From: Raphanus sativus
Lineage: Eukaryota; Streptophyta; Magnoliopsida; Brassicales; Brassicaceae
Length of the DNA stretch: 64,000 nucleotides
Direction of reading: 5' to 3'
Assembly: GCF_000801105.2 (NCBI RefSeq)
Contig: NC_079516.1
Span: 9,052,001-9,116,000, forward strand
The notes under the pieces are model-generated. The model saw only the letters and a list, made by a program, of their open reading frames with translations, was not told the origin of the DNA and did not search any database. Shown here one piece after another: positions 45,331 through 58,129 of this stretch. The translations under genes and the position numbers were made by a program. Position 1 is the first letter of the stretch; each line of letters begins with the position of its first letter.

Positions 45331-47247
45331 TCATACTATATATTAATTGAGAAGTGGTTAAGTAGATTTTGCTTATGTATCATTCATAGGTGGAGTTTAG
45401 AATTAATTCTCTTAATTTGATTGGTTGTCGTTATTTAAATTTTCATTTATTTAATTAAGTTTTTTAAAAGAAAACTAATCTTATAATTACCTAATCTAAT
45501 CTATATTACCAATCAAACAATTAAATATCGTAAATATTGATGAGTTAACATAATTTATTTATGGAAAAAGATAAATATCATAGATTATATTATAGATATT
45601 TAGAAAATACATATGATACTATAGAAATAATTTTATAAATGATTTCAAGCATATTTTTATTAGTTAGTTTATTAATAGTGAATACAATAAATCTTATGTC
45701 TAATTAACTTAAACCTAATAATATTTCTTATACACACTATATATTTTTCTAAAGAATATGTCCAATGAATGCAAAACTGTCAAATATACAATTTTAAAAA
45801 ATTAGTCATTTTTCAATGACAAATATTGATGGTATAGTTGAGTTACCATTTCTAGAAATGATTAAATTATTTGTTTATTTGAAAACATAAAAATTATATG
45901 CTAAATCGTTAAAAATAATACTAATAAATTAAAAGGTTTATTATAATATAAAATTAAAAAGCAGAATATTATACTAATATGAGACTAGAGTTAATACTTT
46001 ATAATATGATTATAATAAAACTGCATGGTAAGTGGTTTAAATAAATATTAATCAATAAAAACTTTATTATAATATAAGCATTATATTAATACGAGACTAG
46101 AGTTAATACTCTATCATATAATTTATATAACTTTGATCATAAAAAAATTGGCATGCTCATTTTTAAATAGGAAAGAAAAAGAAGACTTAAAACACAAGTG
46201 AAGAATAATAAAGCTTGCTTGTTGTATTTTTGGTTATTTTAAATTTTACATTCTTAATTTTCATTTGTTAGTCGAAATAAATTTGTTTTCTGCATTACTA
46301 TAAATGTGAATGAATCAGTTTTGTGTGTTTTTACAGCATGAAGATAAATTGACTAAAAAAATCAATATAAATGATAAGTTCTAAAATTGATAAGATCAAA
46401 TACATAAAAAATAACTTTCATTGAATTTAAAATAAAATTAATAATGATATGTAAAGTCGATGACAAAAAATAATAATAATAACAATATGTATTTTTACGG
46501 TATAATAAATTTTTACAATGTATGATAACAAATTTCTAAAAATTCATACAAATAAAAACATGATATTTTGAGGTAATAAAATGAATGAATCTCACATTAT
46601 ATTAAGTATATATGTCTACATAATGATATCATATTTAATATATAAATATAATTTCTGATATATCATTAGTTAATCATATATAATTAAAATATGATGTATT
46701 AAGGTGATTTAAAAATAAAAATAATACTGTTAAAAATATCTAAATTATAATTACTTTTAATGAAAATCTTGGTCAAAGGAATCAGTATGTGACAAGATAG
46801 TGTGATGATTAACAAGCATTAATGATGAATTTGTTTGGTTAACCAAGTGTGAGCTTTATATTAAACACTAAATAAAAAAGTGTGATAAAGTGATTTGTAA
46901 TTTGACAAAATTATGGAAACTTTGTAACAAATTTGCATCTAAATAAAATAAAGTGAAAGACAAGATAATGAGCAAAATAGAAAGTTTTTTTCATTAATCC
47001 TCAGATTTTTTCTAATAATAAATTATGTCATTAAAAAGAATATTGGAAATTTAAATTAAATTTATATAACTATCAGTTATTTCAAAACTTTTCAAAAATT
47101 TATAATACCAAGAATTTTGATTTTGAAATATTTAAAATTTAAAATATAATTTAATAATTATGGTTTATTCAAAACCAAAAAATTATAAATATAATATATA
47201 ATTTTCATACAATTTTTATACCCGTAAAATTACGGGAAACCACCTAG
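45331..47247 (+). mobile_element. Putative non-autonomous Helitron
   Basis: It begins TCATACTATATATTAATTGA after an A and ends in CTAG before a T (47244-47247). A hairpin, CCCGTAAAATTACGGG (47221-47236), lies about 7 bases before the end. TC start, CTRR end, subterminal hairpin and A/T insertion without target duplication are the Helitron hallmarks. At 1.9 kb it holds no Rep/helicase ORF. The 5' boundary rests on the TC and the typical ATTAATTGAGAAGT motif and is less certain than the 3' end. Confidence 0.6.
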
Positions 47248-47298
47248 TAATAATAATAAGAATAATAATAATAACAGAAATTACTAAAAAAAACTACA

Positions 47299-47637
47299 GG
47301 GGTGTTCTTCAATCATTGATTCGAACTCAGTTATTAAAGTTTTATAATCTATCAAATTTAAAAAATTTAAAATAGTTTAAGCTGATGAATTCTAAAATAT
47401 TTTAAATATACCTTATATTTTGAGTTCAATCATTTGTTTATGAGAATTCATAAGAAAAGATTTGAATAGAATTTAAAAATCCTTGAAAATTGAATAACAC
47501 TAAATTTAAAAAACAGGATTTAAATCGTTCACTGAATAACCATGATTTTAAAAATATAATTAAAATTCATCATTCAAATAACAGTATATTGTGTTTGGAT
47601 TTAAATTCTATTAGACATATGATTGAATAACACCACC
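47299..47637. mobile_element. TIR element, second copy of the GGGGTGTATTCAA family
   Basis: It begins GGGGTGTTCTTCAATCATTGA and ends with the reverse complement of GGTGGTGTTATTCAATCAT. Internal phrases (GAATAACA, ATTCAAATAACAG) match those in the copy at 41182. No clear target duplication remains. It lies 50 bases after the putative Helitron end. Confidence 0.5.
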
Positions 47638-48004
47638 TAAATAAACTATTCAGTCCAATTGCAACAAGTTTTTCTTCCATTCAAAGGTATAATATGAAGG
47701 AATTTAGTAACTCTAAAGTTAAAGTGCATCTGTGTTTATATAAGAAATAGTCTGATTGGTAAATAATTGAGTAAATTGGAGGAAATAAAAAGGTAAAAAT
47801 ATATGAAATAAAAAGTGAAAGAGTTACATTAGTTACTCTAACAAAATATTTAGTAAAAAGTAAAGTGTGGTTTTTTCTTCTGAACAGTAAATATAGTAAG
47901 AACGAAATTATAATATTCTACCTCATTGGTAAAACTAGAGCTGGTTTGAGAGTAATTTTAAATCTGGATTATAATATTACTCCAAAACAACTTATCGGTA
48001 ACAT

Positions 48005-48018
48005 TTAGCAAAAAAAAA
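48005..48018 (+). mobile_element. Ultra-truncated retroposon scar with 16-bp target duplication
   Basis: AACTTATCGGTAACAT occurs at 47989-48004 and 48019-48034. Only TTAGC followed by A's lies between. The terminal motif is the same as in the scar at 417-433, read on the other strand. Confidence 0.6.
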
Positions 48019-49468
48019 AACTTATCGGTAACATCCAAAGTGTATGATAACGTAATGCACTGATGATTAAAACTACTATTTGAAAAAATTCATATCTATA
48101 TGTACTACACCTTGTCCTTATTAATTTCACATGTCAGGACCAAAAAAAAAAAAAATGATAAAATCACATGTCTCCACAACACACACAAACAACATATGTC
48201 ATTTTCGTGAAAAAATTAAAGTAACTCATATGAAATGATAGAAATAAAGATTGGAGACGCGTAGAGAAATTTGATTAAGTTCACGAAAAAGCGGTAGAAA
48301 AGAAGAGCGGTTTTGGCTTTGCTTGTGTGTGAGCTCTTAAAGTTATCTACTTTTCAATGGTTCAAAAATAGAGAGAGGTGATACACGGGTGTTTTCACGG
48401 TTCTCCTTTTTTTTTTTTTTTTTGGCAACCCCCTTTTTCTTTATCTGTGGCTCCCCTCGCTCTCTTACGTTTGCAGATAAAGAAAAAAAAAATATCGTCT
48501 TTATTACAAAAACAAGATATGGTTTGGAAAATTCAATAATCATTCATTTGACTCGGTGTTAATTCGATTGAACTGGTAAAGAGCTCTAGATCTCCATTTC
48601 GAATTTGACTTCACATAGAAAATAATTTTAAGCAAAAAATTATATTTGAAAAAGAATAGATCTCCACTTCAAAAAAATAACCATGGAAACTGTGATAACC
48701 ATAATCCATCATTTCTTTGCTTCTTACTATATTTATTTCTTGGTTAATGGACTAATTAGCCAATATAAGTCGATTAGTTAGAGGAAAATAATATAGTGTA
48801 TCTCATCTTTTAAAATTAGTTTAGAAAAATAGACTACAATAATTTTAAGGATTTATCTACGTAGTTGAACGACAATATTTCCAATCATTATGTGAAGATA
48901 ACCTGAATTATATAATGATTCCTTAGTTACTCTATACAAACATTTGGGAGGGGGGTTATTATACAAACGAATTATTAAGAATTATTAGCCCCTTGCTAAA
49001 CCTAATTACGTAGACCGATGCCTCTCTCTCTCTATATATATTATGTGTATACATGAGTACGTTTATATAGATATATATATATGGGAGTTTGGTAGTGGTT
49101 GCTCATTTGGGACTTCTAAAAACAGTTATCTCTTCTTGTGTATCTTTTGCTAATTTAGCATATCTTTTATATACATCTCTTGCAAACCCTAGTAACTCGT
49201 CCAAGGTCAGCCCTCTTTTGTTTCATCAATCCATAGTAAACAAGTTCGAAATTTTGGTGTCCATCACTTGTTGTTTTCGTAATTCATACATAGGTTTGGT
49301 CTTAAGAAGTCTTTTTTTTATTGTTCCACCTGTGGTGTTTTTTCATGTATATGTTTTCAACCGACTCTGGAACTCATAGATTGTTGTCGTTAGGTCGTGT
49401 TGCAGTCAAGAAGCTAAACCGTAACTAGCCTTAAGAGTTCAGACGTTTGTAATCAAGTACGAATGGCA

Positions 49469-51318
49469 ATGGATAAAGAATACTCCGTACGTACCTACAT
49501 CTTAATCGTTTATTTCTTCTCCTACATATAAAAGTATAATATATGTGTATGTATGTATATATATATATATTTGTATATGAGTCAGTTTATGTTACTTTTG
49601 ATATCAATTTGATTCTCCGTTTTCTTTCAGGCACCAAATTTCTTAGGTGAATCCTCAGGCGGTAAGGATGATACCAGCGATGGTATGATAGACTACATGT
49701 TCAACAGAAACCTTCAGCAAGAAAAGCAATCGATGCCGCAACAGCATCAACTGTCTCCTTCTGGATTCGGAGCAACGCCAACTTTTGATAAAATGAGCTT
49801 TGCAGACGTGATGCAGTTTGCGGACTTCGGTCCGAAACTGGCGTTGAACCAGACCAGAAATCAAGACGATCAAGACACCGGGCAGGGGATGGACCCGGTT
49901 TATTTCTTAAAGTTCCCAGTCTTGAACGATAAGATCGAGGATCACAACCAAACTCATCATCTCATGTCTCAAGAAGCAGGTGAGTGTGAAGGAAACATAG
50001 GGAATCTGTTTCTTGAAGAAAAGGAGAACCAAGAAGATGAAAACGACAACAACTCCGTGCAGCTCCGTTTTATTGGAGGAGAAGAAGAAGAAGACGATAG
50101 AGAGAACAAAAATGTTACGACAAAGGAGGTAAAGAGCAAGAGGAAGAGAGCTAGAACAAGCAAAACCAGCGAAGAGGTGGAAAGCCAAAGAATGACTCAT
50201 ATCGCGGTCGAGAGGAACCGTAGGAAGCAAATGAACGAGCATCTTCGTGTACTCAGGTCTCTCATGCCTGGTTCCTACGTCCAAAGGGTATTATTCACAT
50301 ATATTTTAATTTGTGATTATGTTCATATATATAACTAAGAATTTCTCAAACTTTTTTAAAAAAATAGAAAAATAATGAATGCAAATATAATAGGGAGATC
50401 AAGCGTCGATCATTGGAGGAGCAATAGAGTTTGTACGAGAGCTTGAGCAACTCCTACAATGTCTGGAATCACAGAAGCGTCGGAGAATCTTGGGAGAAAC
50501 TGGTAATAGGCATCTTGGGGACATGACCACGACAACGACTACTTCTTCTCCCATAACTTCGGTTAATAATCCCCTGATTATTACCGGAAATGTAACCGAG
50601 TCAGAGGGTGGAGGAGGACTTCAGGAGGAGACGGCAGAGAATAAGTCGTGTTTGGCTGATGTAGAGGTGAAGCTGCTAGGGTTTGACGCCATGATCAAGA
50701 TACTTTCAAGAAGAAGACCAGGACAACTGATTAAGACTATAGCTGCTTTGGAGGATCTTCATCTCTCTATCCTTCACACCAACATCACTACCATGGAACA
50801 AACCGTCCTCTACTCCTTCAATGTCAAGGTAGGTTTCACTTGCTTGCATTATAATAAATATAAACTTTCTGAGCGCATATTTTAGCTATTCATATAAATA
50901 AATCAAATTTAATAAGCCACAAGAAAATAATAATAGTCTAGTAATTAGCCAATATTCATATATAACTATATAAGACACCATAACAACTATAGCATTTATG
51001 CATAAGGTATAATTTCTGATTTTATTTAACAAATTCATGGCGGTACAAAATTTAAAGAAAGAGCTTTACAGCAGCACCTAGTTACAGGTTTTGTTTCCCT
51101 CCTCAACACACAAAAGAGAACATCATAAAGGAGTCACAAACACGCGGTGTATTATGGATTTGTATTGTTATAAAATATATGTAGCAAAATGATAAAGGCT
51201 AACATGAGGTGATGTACAACATGTGCAGATTACAAGCGAGACAAGGTTTACGGCAGAAGACATTGCAAGTTCGATCCAGGAGATATTTACTTTTATTCAT
51301 GCAAATACCACCATGTAA
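49469..51318 (+). CDS. FAMA: FAMA, bHLH transcription factor of guard-cell fate
   Basis: Four exons (49469-49486, 49631-50287, 50394-50828, 51229-51318) give 399 residues. An acidic N-terminal region with a Glu-rich stretch is followed by a basic patch ([11 protein letters not shown]) and a group Ia bHLH domain from about 193 to 245 (basic part [20 protein letters not shown]). The LQCLE at 246-250 matches the LxCxE motif by which FAMA binds the retinoblastoma-related protein. The last 100 residues form an ACT-like domain ([20 protein letters not shown]). FAMA, with ICE1/SCRM partners, drives the last step of stomatal differentiation and, in crucifers, myrosin-cell formation. The first exon is only six codons (MDKEYS); an ATG two codons upstream in frame (49463) is an alternative. 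The ORF stops after ANTTM, about a dozen residues earlier than the Arabidopsis protein as I recall it. Confidence 0.92.
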
Positions 51319-51818
51319 TAATATATATATATTTCTCCTATTATTTCCGTTAAAGGTATTTTCACAAGTTAACGTTGGTGGCTTAAAAACAAAAGTTGAT
51401 GATGGTTCCATTTACGATGTCTTTCTTTGTGTTGTTTATTTTCATTTTTACAATACTCTAAACCGTCTTTTACCACAGAGACCATTTTTTTAACATATAC
51501 AAATGTCGAATACAAATGTCGGCGTGAAAATAATTTGGTACTGATTACAAGGACTTGTCTTTGATATTATAATTTACAAGAAGAGTTCTTACAAGAATAA
51601 GAAGCGTGGCCAAGTTTTCCACATAATCAAAAGAGATATCGCGACTGAAGGTTAAACTTTTAGATTTCTCCATTATTCACTGTCCTCGTTTTGAAAACGA
51701 AACATCAGATGTATTAGCTAATAGCTAAGATAACAAAACTGTATCATTGTATTATATTGGTTATTCAGTTTTGGTCGTACCTCAAGCAAGATTGAACTCA
51801 GAACAGTTAAATCTCAAA

Positions 51819-51848
51819 CTAGATTTTTGGACCCACGCGTCTGCGCGG
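51819..51848 (-). mobile_element. Helitron 3'-end-like terminus
   Basis: On the minus strand the sequence runs through a GC-rich imperfect hairpin (CCGCGCAGACGCGTGGG) into TCCAAAAATCTAG and then T, the pattern of Brassicaceae Helitron 3' ends. The body would extend to the right. No matching 5' end was found, so only the terminus is claimed. Confidence 0.45.
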
Positions 51849-52517
51849 ATATATGTTTGGAAATATTAAATGGTAAAGAAAAATTTGACGGCTTTCATAT
51901 TTGTTGAATTTTTATATTGGTGTATTTCGTTCGGTTCGTTGAGTGTCTGATTATAAAGTATGATGTTATAAAAATATCCATTTTTTTAGTATGAAAATAT
52001 TATTGTGGGTTTTTTTAATTCAAATTTATTATAACTTGTTTATGTAAGCTTAAATATTTTAAACTTTTAATTACATGATTTTAAAAGAAAATTAAAAAGT
52101 AATGGAAATGTACAAAAATAATTTTTTTTGAAAATTATATTATGATAGCCCAAAATTTAAAATAGGCCCGATTTGCTAATATTTTGAAAGGATTAAAAAT
52201 ATGCCAAGCCCATTAAAAAAAATTCCGCGAAACTAACAGAAAAATGGTTAAGAGTTGTTTATCATAAACAATTAATTTTCTTCTTTCTCTTTTTTTGTTT
52301 CTGTCGGTCAACTAACCTATCTATCTCTCTCTCTTTCTCTCTCTTTCTTATCTCTTGTCGATGTTCTTATAGAGAACTTTCAAAATCGTGAATCAAGAAT
52401 CAAACTATACAATTCTTTTGCTTAATTTTCAAAATCGTCAGAGGAACAAACATCGTCATCTTCGACATGTTATAGGTTTTGGAATTTTTTTTTGATATGA
52501 TTTGGAGAATAGATGAT

Positions 52518-52519
<2 letters not shown>

Positions 52520-52551
<32 letters not shown>
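52520..52551. repeat. AT dinucleotide microsatellite
   Basis: About 32 bases of alternating A and T. Confidence 0.95.
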
Positions 52552-52552
<1 letters not shown>

Positions 52553-53356
52553 TGGTGATGAAAAATGGTGCACGTTAGGTTAAATGTCAATAAGTTCGAT
52601 ATTTTATTTTTGGTAGTTATAATTTAAAAACACAATCAAAGGTAAAAGATCTTAAAAACAATTAAATGTACATTTATTATTTATTATCTATTAGGGAAAA
52701 GGAATATCCGTAGAGAAAAAGAGAACTTGGTGGTCAAGTTTTTTAAAAAGATTTTCGGATTGTGTTAGTTATTTGATTCGAGTTGTTGATCAATTGATAA
52801 TTTATATTCTTTCCGCGTAGGATTAGGAAAATCTTTGAGTAGTTATTCTGATCGCATAGAATTAGGAAAATCTTGAGTGCGTATCAATTAAAATTCGTTT
52901 TAAATGTCATTAATGTACATTAATTAAAAAAATTCGTAAATTTAGGACTGCTTTATGAATGTCCGTGGAATGGAAGGAAATCAGTTTAATTAGGTTATGT
53001 ATTATTAGCAAACCAATTTTTTTTTCGTTTTGAGTTTATATTGCAAACCAATTTTTTTTTGTCATGAACAAACCAAAATATAAACCATCTAAAACAAAAC
53101 CAAAAGTTCATCATAAGCAAAACAATCTAAAATGTTTCTTCACTGTGAAAATAATTTCCACCATAAGCAATAGAATATGTTAATATACTTGTGTAGATAT
53201 GTTTAATATGAATAATAATTTACACTAATTGTTTTTCGGTGTTTAATTTAGATATTTCCATTGATTGGTTTAGTAGTGTAGATATTTCAATTGATTGGTT
53301 TAGAAGTCTGGACCATGTGAGTCAAAAAGAAAGCCCAAACAAAAAATAATAGGTAA

Positions 53357-55427
53357 TCTATCTTATTAAAACAGAAGTACACATATAGAAATACCCTTAG
53401 TTTTCAAATTTAATTACACTTCTATGCCACTGAGAATTAAATTGAGTTTCCTATTTTAATGTTTGTCTTTTCAGTTAGATTAATGTGCTTTCCAAAATTA
53501 AATACACAATTAAATAATATTTCCTATTTTAATGCTTTGTTTTTTCACTTTAATTAATGTGTTTTCCAAAATTAAATTTGAATTAAATACATTTCATTTA
53601 CTTATCCATTAAATCAATGTCAAATTAAAAAAAATACATTTTACTGGACAATTATAATATTAACTATTCATTTAAAAAATATGAACGAAAAAAGTATTAC
53701 CAAATTTAAATCGGAACGAGATAATATCTAAACGGATTTACCATTTTGGTATCTAGAGAACCATAACCAAACTTTATCCGAACGAAATATTTCGGATATT
53801 CAAATGTATCTAAATCATATTTATATACTTCAATATGTTAGCTATTTTCGAGTTAATATCCAAGATATAAACTATTTTAAGTTCTTTAAAATATTTGAAA
53901 TATAAAAAATAATCAAAAATAAACATCTAAAGTAGATAAACAATAATCAAAACACCACAAATACTTAAAATATATAATTATTCTTCCTCCAAATATTCAA
54001 GTTAAACTTATTTTTAGTTTTTAATTTAGGTACTTTGGCTTACATTACTCAAATTTACATGTTATATTATTTTTATTTTTAGATTTAGGGAAAGTTAAAG
54101 ATATATAAATTTTGAAAAATTAAAAATAGTTTAAACGGGTTATCAAACCCGCAAAGATCTGAATCAGACTGAAACCAAAATTTATAAATACTCGAGTAGA
54201 GATAGAATCTTTAAACTCGAAAATCTTAAATCCGAATATATTTTAACCGAATCCGAGTGGGTATCCAAATACCCACCCCAAGCTTAGTCAATATAAAACG
54301 ATCAATTATTACAAATATACTATTTAGTATAAATAAATAAAAATCAAAACTGAAAATGAATATCCGTGCGGTCGCACGGGTCAAGATCTATCTATCTTAT
54401 TAAAACAGAAGTACACATATAGAAATACCCTTAGTTTTCAAATTTAATTACACTTCTATGCCACTGAGAATTAAATTGAGTTTCCTATTTTAATGTTTGT
54501 CTTTTTCAGTTAGATTAATGTGTTTTCCAAAATTAAATACACAATTAAATAATATTTCCTATTTTAATGCTTTGTTTTTTTCACTTTAATTAATGTGTTT
54601 TCCAAAATTAAATTTGAATTAAATACATTTCATTTACTTATCCATTAAATCAATGTCAAATTAAAAAAAATACATTTTACTGGACAATTATAATATTAAC
54701 TATTCATTTAAAAAATATGAACGAAAAAAGTATTACCAAATTTAAATCGGAACGAGATAATATCTAAACGGATTTACCATTTTGGTATCTAGAGAACCAT
54801 AACCAAACTTTATCCGAACGAAATATTTCGGATATTCAAATGTATCTAAATCATATTTATATACTTCAATATGTTAGCTATTTTCGAGTTAATATCCAAG
54901 ATATAAACTATTTTAAGTTCTTTAAAATATTTGAAATATAAAAAATAATCAAAAATAAACATCTAAAGTAGATAAACAATAATCAAAACACCACAAATAC
55001 TTAAAATATATAATTATTCTTCCTCCAAATATTCAAGTTAAACTTATTTTTAGTTTTTAATTTAGGTACTTTGGCTTACATTACTCAAATTTACATGTTA
55101 TATTATTTTTATTTTTAGATTTAGGGAAAGTTAAAGATATATAAATTTTGAAAAATTAAAAATAGTTTAAACGGGTTATCAAACCCGCAAAGATCTGAAT
55201 CAGACTGAAACCAAAATTTATAAATACTCGAGTAGAGATAGAATCTTTAAACTCGAAAATCTTAAATCCGAATATATTTTAACCGAATCCGAGTGGGTAT
55301 CCAAATACCCACCCCAAGCTTAGTCAATATAAAACGATCAATTATTACAAATATACTATTTAGTATAAATAAATAAAAATCAAAACTGAAAATGAATATC
55401 CGTGCGGTCGCACGGGTCAAGATCTAG
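53357..55427 (+). mobile_element. Head-to-tail dimer of a non-autonomous Helitron
   Basis: Two copies of one unit lie directly end to end: 53357-54390 (1,034 bases) and 54391-55426 (1,036 bases). Each begins TCTATCTTATTAAAACAGAA and ends with hairpin CCGTGCGGTCGCACGG followed by GTCAAGATCTA. The second continues to CTAG then T, and the first is preceded by A, so the dimer as a whole occupies an A/T site as Helitrons do. The only differences I found are two single-base T-run indels and one C/T change. There is no ORF for a Rep/helicase. At the inner junction CTA runs straight into TCTATC, so the last G of the CTAG terminus is absent there. Confidence 0.88.
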
Positions 55428-56239
55428 TTAACATTAAAGACCACGATTTTTTTTTATGTTAAAACTAAATGATTAAACTACTGTGTTTTGATGGCAGTAG
55501 CATGAAGTTGTAATATTTGTGGAAAACTAAGAGGACATAGATAAATAGATAAATGTACTTCAATATTAATATTTTAGATAGATGGACCAAACCTGAAAAT
55601 CCCAATTTTTTGGGCTTATATAATTACGCCCAAACCCGAAGATTAATAGGATTGAGTGGGTTCGGGCTGCGACTTTGACCACCAATCAGTGTCATTTAAT
55701 GACCACCAAAACACTGTGTCAAGTTTTGGATAGTCGGGTCAAACTTGCGATTTAGACTGGGGGTGAAATTCAGGCCCAACAATCAGTGTGGTATACGAAT
55801 ATTTTCCTAATTTCCTGCCATTCCAATGTAATTTCTGCTAAGCAAAATTCACTATTAATTTCCATAATTTGTTGACAAAAAGAAAAGATCTCCATAATAT
55901 TTGCAATAGTTTCCAAATGAATACAAAGTTTCGACCACTAACTTTCTATTTCCCACTTTCTACGATCACTGAGATCACAACTTCCATTTTTGGTTTGCAA
56001 CATCTCCCACAAAACAAAAACTGACCACCAAATCCGGAAACAAAGCTGAACTTGCCAGTTTCATTCAGATTCTACTTTAATTTTGTACGCAATCAAAAGA
56101 AAACAGAAATAAATCATGGTACAAATATTTAACAATAAATTTAAATGCATTAATGTTACAGACTGGTTAAATAATCCATTTCCTCCACTACTCTTCTTTG
56201 TCTTCCCCCACTTAATCTCTTACGTTTTGATATTCTCTA
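55428..56239. other. Upstream region of the pectin methylesterase gene
   Basis: No gene; presumably the pectin methylesterase promoter and leader. A GTTAAATAATCC near 56163-56175 could serve as a weak TATA element. A short ORF overlapping at 56116 in another frame is not supported. Confidence 0.5.
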
Positions 56240-57613
56240 ATGGGAACTCATCGACTTTTTCTCGCTTTTGCAACTCTTTGTTGTTTCTGTCTACCTCATC
56301 TAATCGAAGCTAAACAATACAGAGAGTACCACCAACAAGTGTTCGTGGATCAATCTGGCAATGGAAATTTCACGAAAATACAAAAAGCTATCGATTCGGT
56401 TCCAGCTAACAATCGTAATTGGTTCTTCATCAACGTTGCAGCCGGCCTTTACAAGTTAGTTATAGTTACATTTAGTTGACTTAAATTAATAAAGTATCAT
56501 ATATGCGAAAAATGCTTTGTAACGTTTTCCTCTTATGCATTAGGGAGAAAATAAAGATACCATATGATAAACCCTTCATTGTACTAGTGGGAGCTGGAAA
56601 GAGGAAAACTAGGGTTGAATGGGACGACCATTACTCCGTTGCACAAAGTCCTACTTTTGCTACTATCGCAGATAACACCGTCGTTAAGAGCCTCACTTTC
56701 GTGGTACGGTGAAGGTTTTAGTGTCTTTTTCTTCTGTTGATTTGATTCATTTTTATTAGAACATGAAAAAGGTTTTTTTTTGTAGAATACGTATAATTTC
56801 CCGAATAATGGGAAAGTGAACAAAAACCCTAGGACTCCAGCGGTGGCGGCGTTGATCGACGGTGATAAGTGTGCTTTTTACTCGGTAGGGTTTGCCGGAA
56901 TTCAAGATACCTTGTGGGATTCGGATGGACGACACTTGTTTCACCGTTGCACTATCCAAGGCGCCGTTGATTTCATATTTGGGAACGGTCAATCTATTTA
57001 CAAGGTTTGTCACATTCTCACTCTTAACATAACTATGTCAGTTTTTATTATATCTAGGATAATACTAGTCAAATTGTTTTCTGCAATAACTCTTTACCTT
57101 TTCTATGTCTATGTCATTGACTATACAATGAGAATTATCAAATAATTAACAATCCTAACAAATTGTGGTTCGATTTTAATGTGATTGGTCGGTTTCTAGA
57201 AATGTGTGATTCAAGTGCTAGGAGCGACCCTACAACCGGGGCTAGCCGGATACATAACGGCTCAAGGACGGACAAACCCGTACGATGCGAATGGATTCGT
57301 GTTCATGGATAGCCTCGTTCACGGAACCGGGATGGCTTACTTGGGCAGACCGTGGCGCAGTTATGCTCGAGTGATCTTTTACAACACTAACTTGACCAAC
57401 GTGGTTGTTCCCGAAGGTTGGGACGCATGGAACTTAGTGGGCCACGAATCACAGCTGACGTATGCAGAGGTTGGATGCTTTGGAAGTGGATCTAGTACAA
57501 AGAGACGTGTGAGCTGGGTTAAGAAGCTGAATGGACCCGTCGTACAAAGTTTGAGTAGTCTTAACTTCATTAATAATGGTGGGTGGGTTCAAGATTTGCC
57601 ATTTCGTGTTTGA
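56240..57613 (+). CDS. Pectin methylesterase without PRO region (At3g24130-like)
   Basis: Four exons (56240-56454, 56544-56703, 56786-57004, 57200-57613) give 335 residues. The enzyme removes methyl esters from homogalacturonan in the cell wall, releasing methanol. A signal peptide covers about residues 1-24. There is no N-terminal inhibitor-like PRO domain, so this is a group with only the catalytic beta-helix. Visible family motifs are AAGLYKEK (GxYxE-like), GIQDTLWD with the first catalytic Asp, VDFIFGNG with the second, and [12 protein letters not shown] with the substrate-binding Arg and Trp. The start is fixed by the signal peptide. The phase chain is clean. Length equals the Arabidopsis protein as I recall it. 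Confidence 0.9.
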
Positions 57614-58129
57614 TTGATCTCATTGCTTCTATTTATCTTTTTTTGTCAAATTTATTTCTTATTTATCATTCCCAAGTTTTAGTTTGACCACGTGGATTTG
57701 CGTTTGGTAAATAAAGAATGCGCAGAATTTACTATCGGTTAGAAAGATTCGATTTGCATATCAATACGCAATATTTTTTTTTGAGAAATATGAATACACA
57801 CATCGTTCATTTTTTTTCTTCTTATAACCTTGGAGATCCCAAGCGGTAAGCTCAGACTAATCTCCACGAGATCTTCCATCCGGACATATACGGTTATATA
57901 TAGGCGGAAATGTGGCCAAGACGACTCGTATCTAAGACGAACACTCAAACTGAAATTCCAGCAAGAGCTCTTAGTTATACGCATGACGTTCATGCAAGTT
58001 TTGTTTTTAAAACTAAAGATTTTGGTGCACATTTTGCATTGATTTTTTGTTGTCTTTGTAATTGTATAGATGAATACTTTGCGCTTTAAAATTTGATGAT
58101 AAACTCCAAAGAATTGATGATTACTAAGG

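Larger units (their letters stand above)
44450..49468. other. Large spacer upstream of FAMA
   Basis: No gene is supported in 5 kb. It contains an AT-rich degenerate repeat (44800-45330), a putative non-autonomous Helitron (45331-47247), a TIR element (47299-47637), a retroposon scar (48005-48018) and a T-rich tract (48407-48423). About 49020-49468 probably holds FAMA promoter and leader, with a CT microsatellite plus TATATATA near 49022-49040. The short plus-strand ORF at 49089-49379 has no domain and may be part of the leader. Confidence 0.5.
51319..53356. other. Spacer between FAMA and the Helitron dimer
   Basis: No gene. A minus-strand Helitron 3'-end-like motif is at 51819-51848 (CTAG plus a GC-rich imperfect hairpin). 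A CT-rich patch (52311-52350) and a TA microsatellite (52520-52551) follow. The remainder is AT-rich and unassigned. Confidence 0.45.

Noticed and set aside
48121..48172. TCACATGTC repeated on either side of a poly(A) stretch, considered as another retroposon scar
   Set aside because: The duplication is only 9 bases and the insert has extra sequence after the A tract, so the case is too weak.
49089..49379. ORF of 96 codons just upstream of FAMA
   Set aside because: No domain is visible; it probably lies in the promoter or leader and fits chance in AT-rich DNA.
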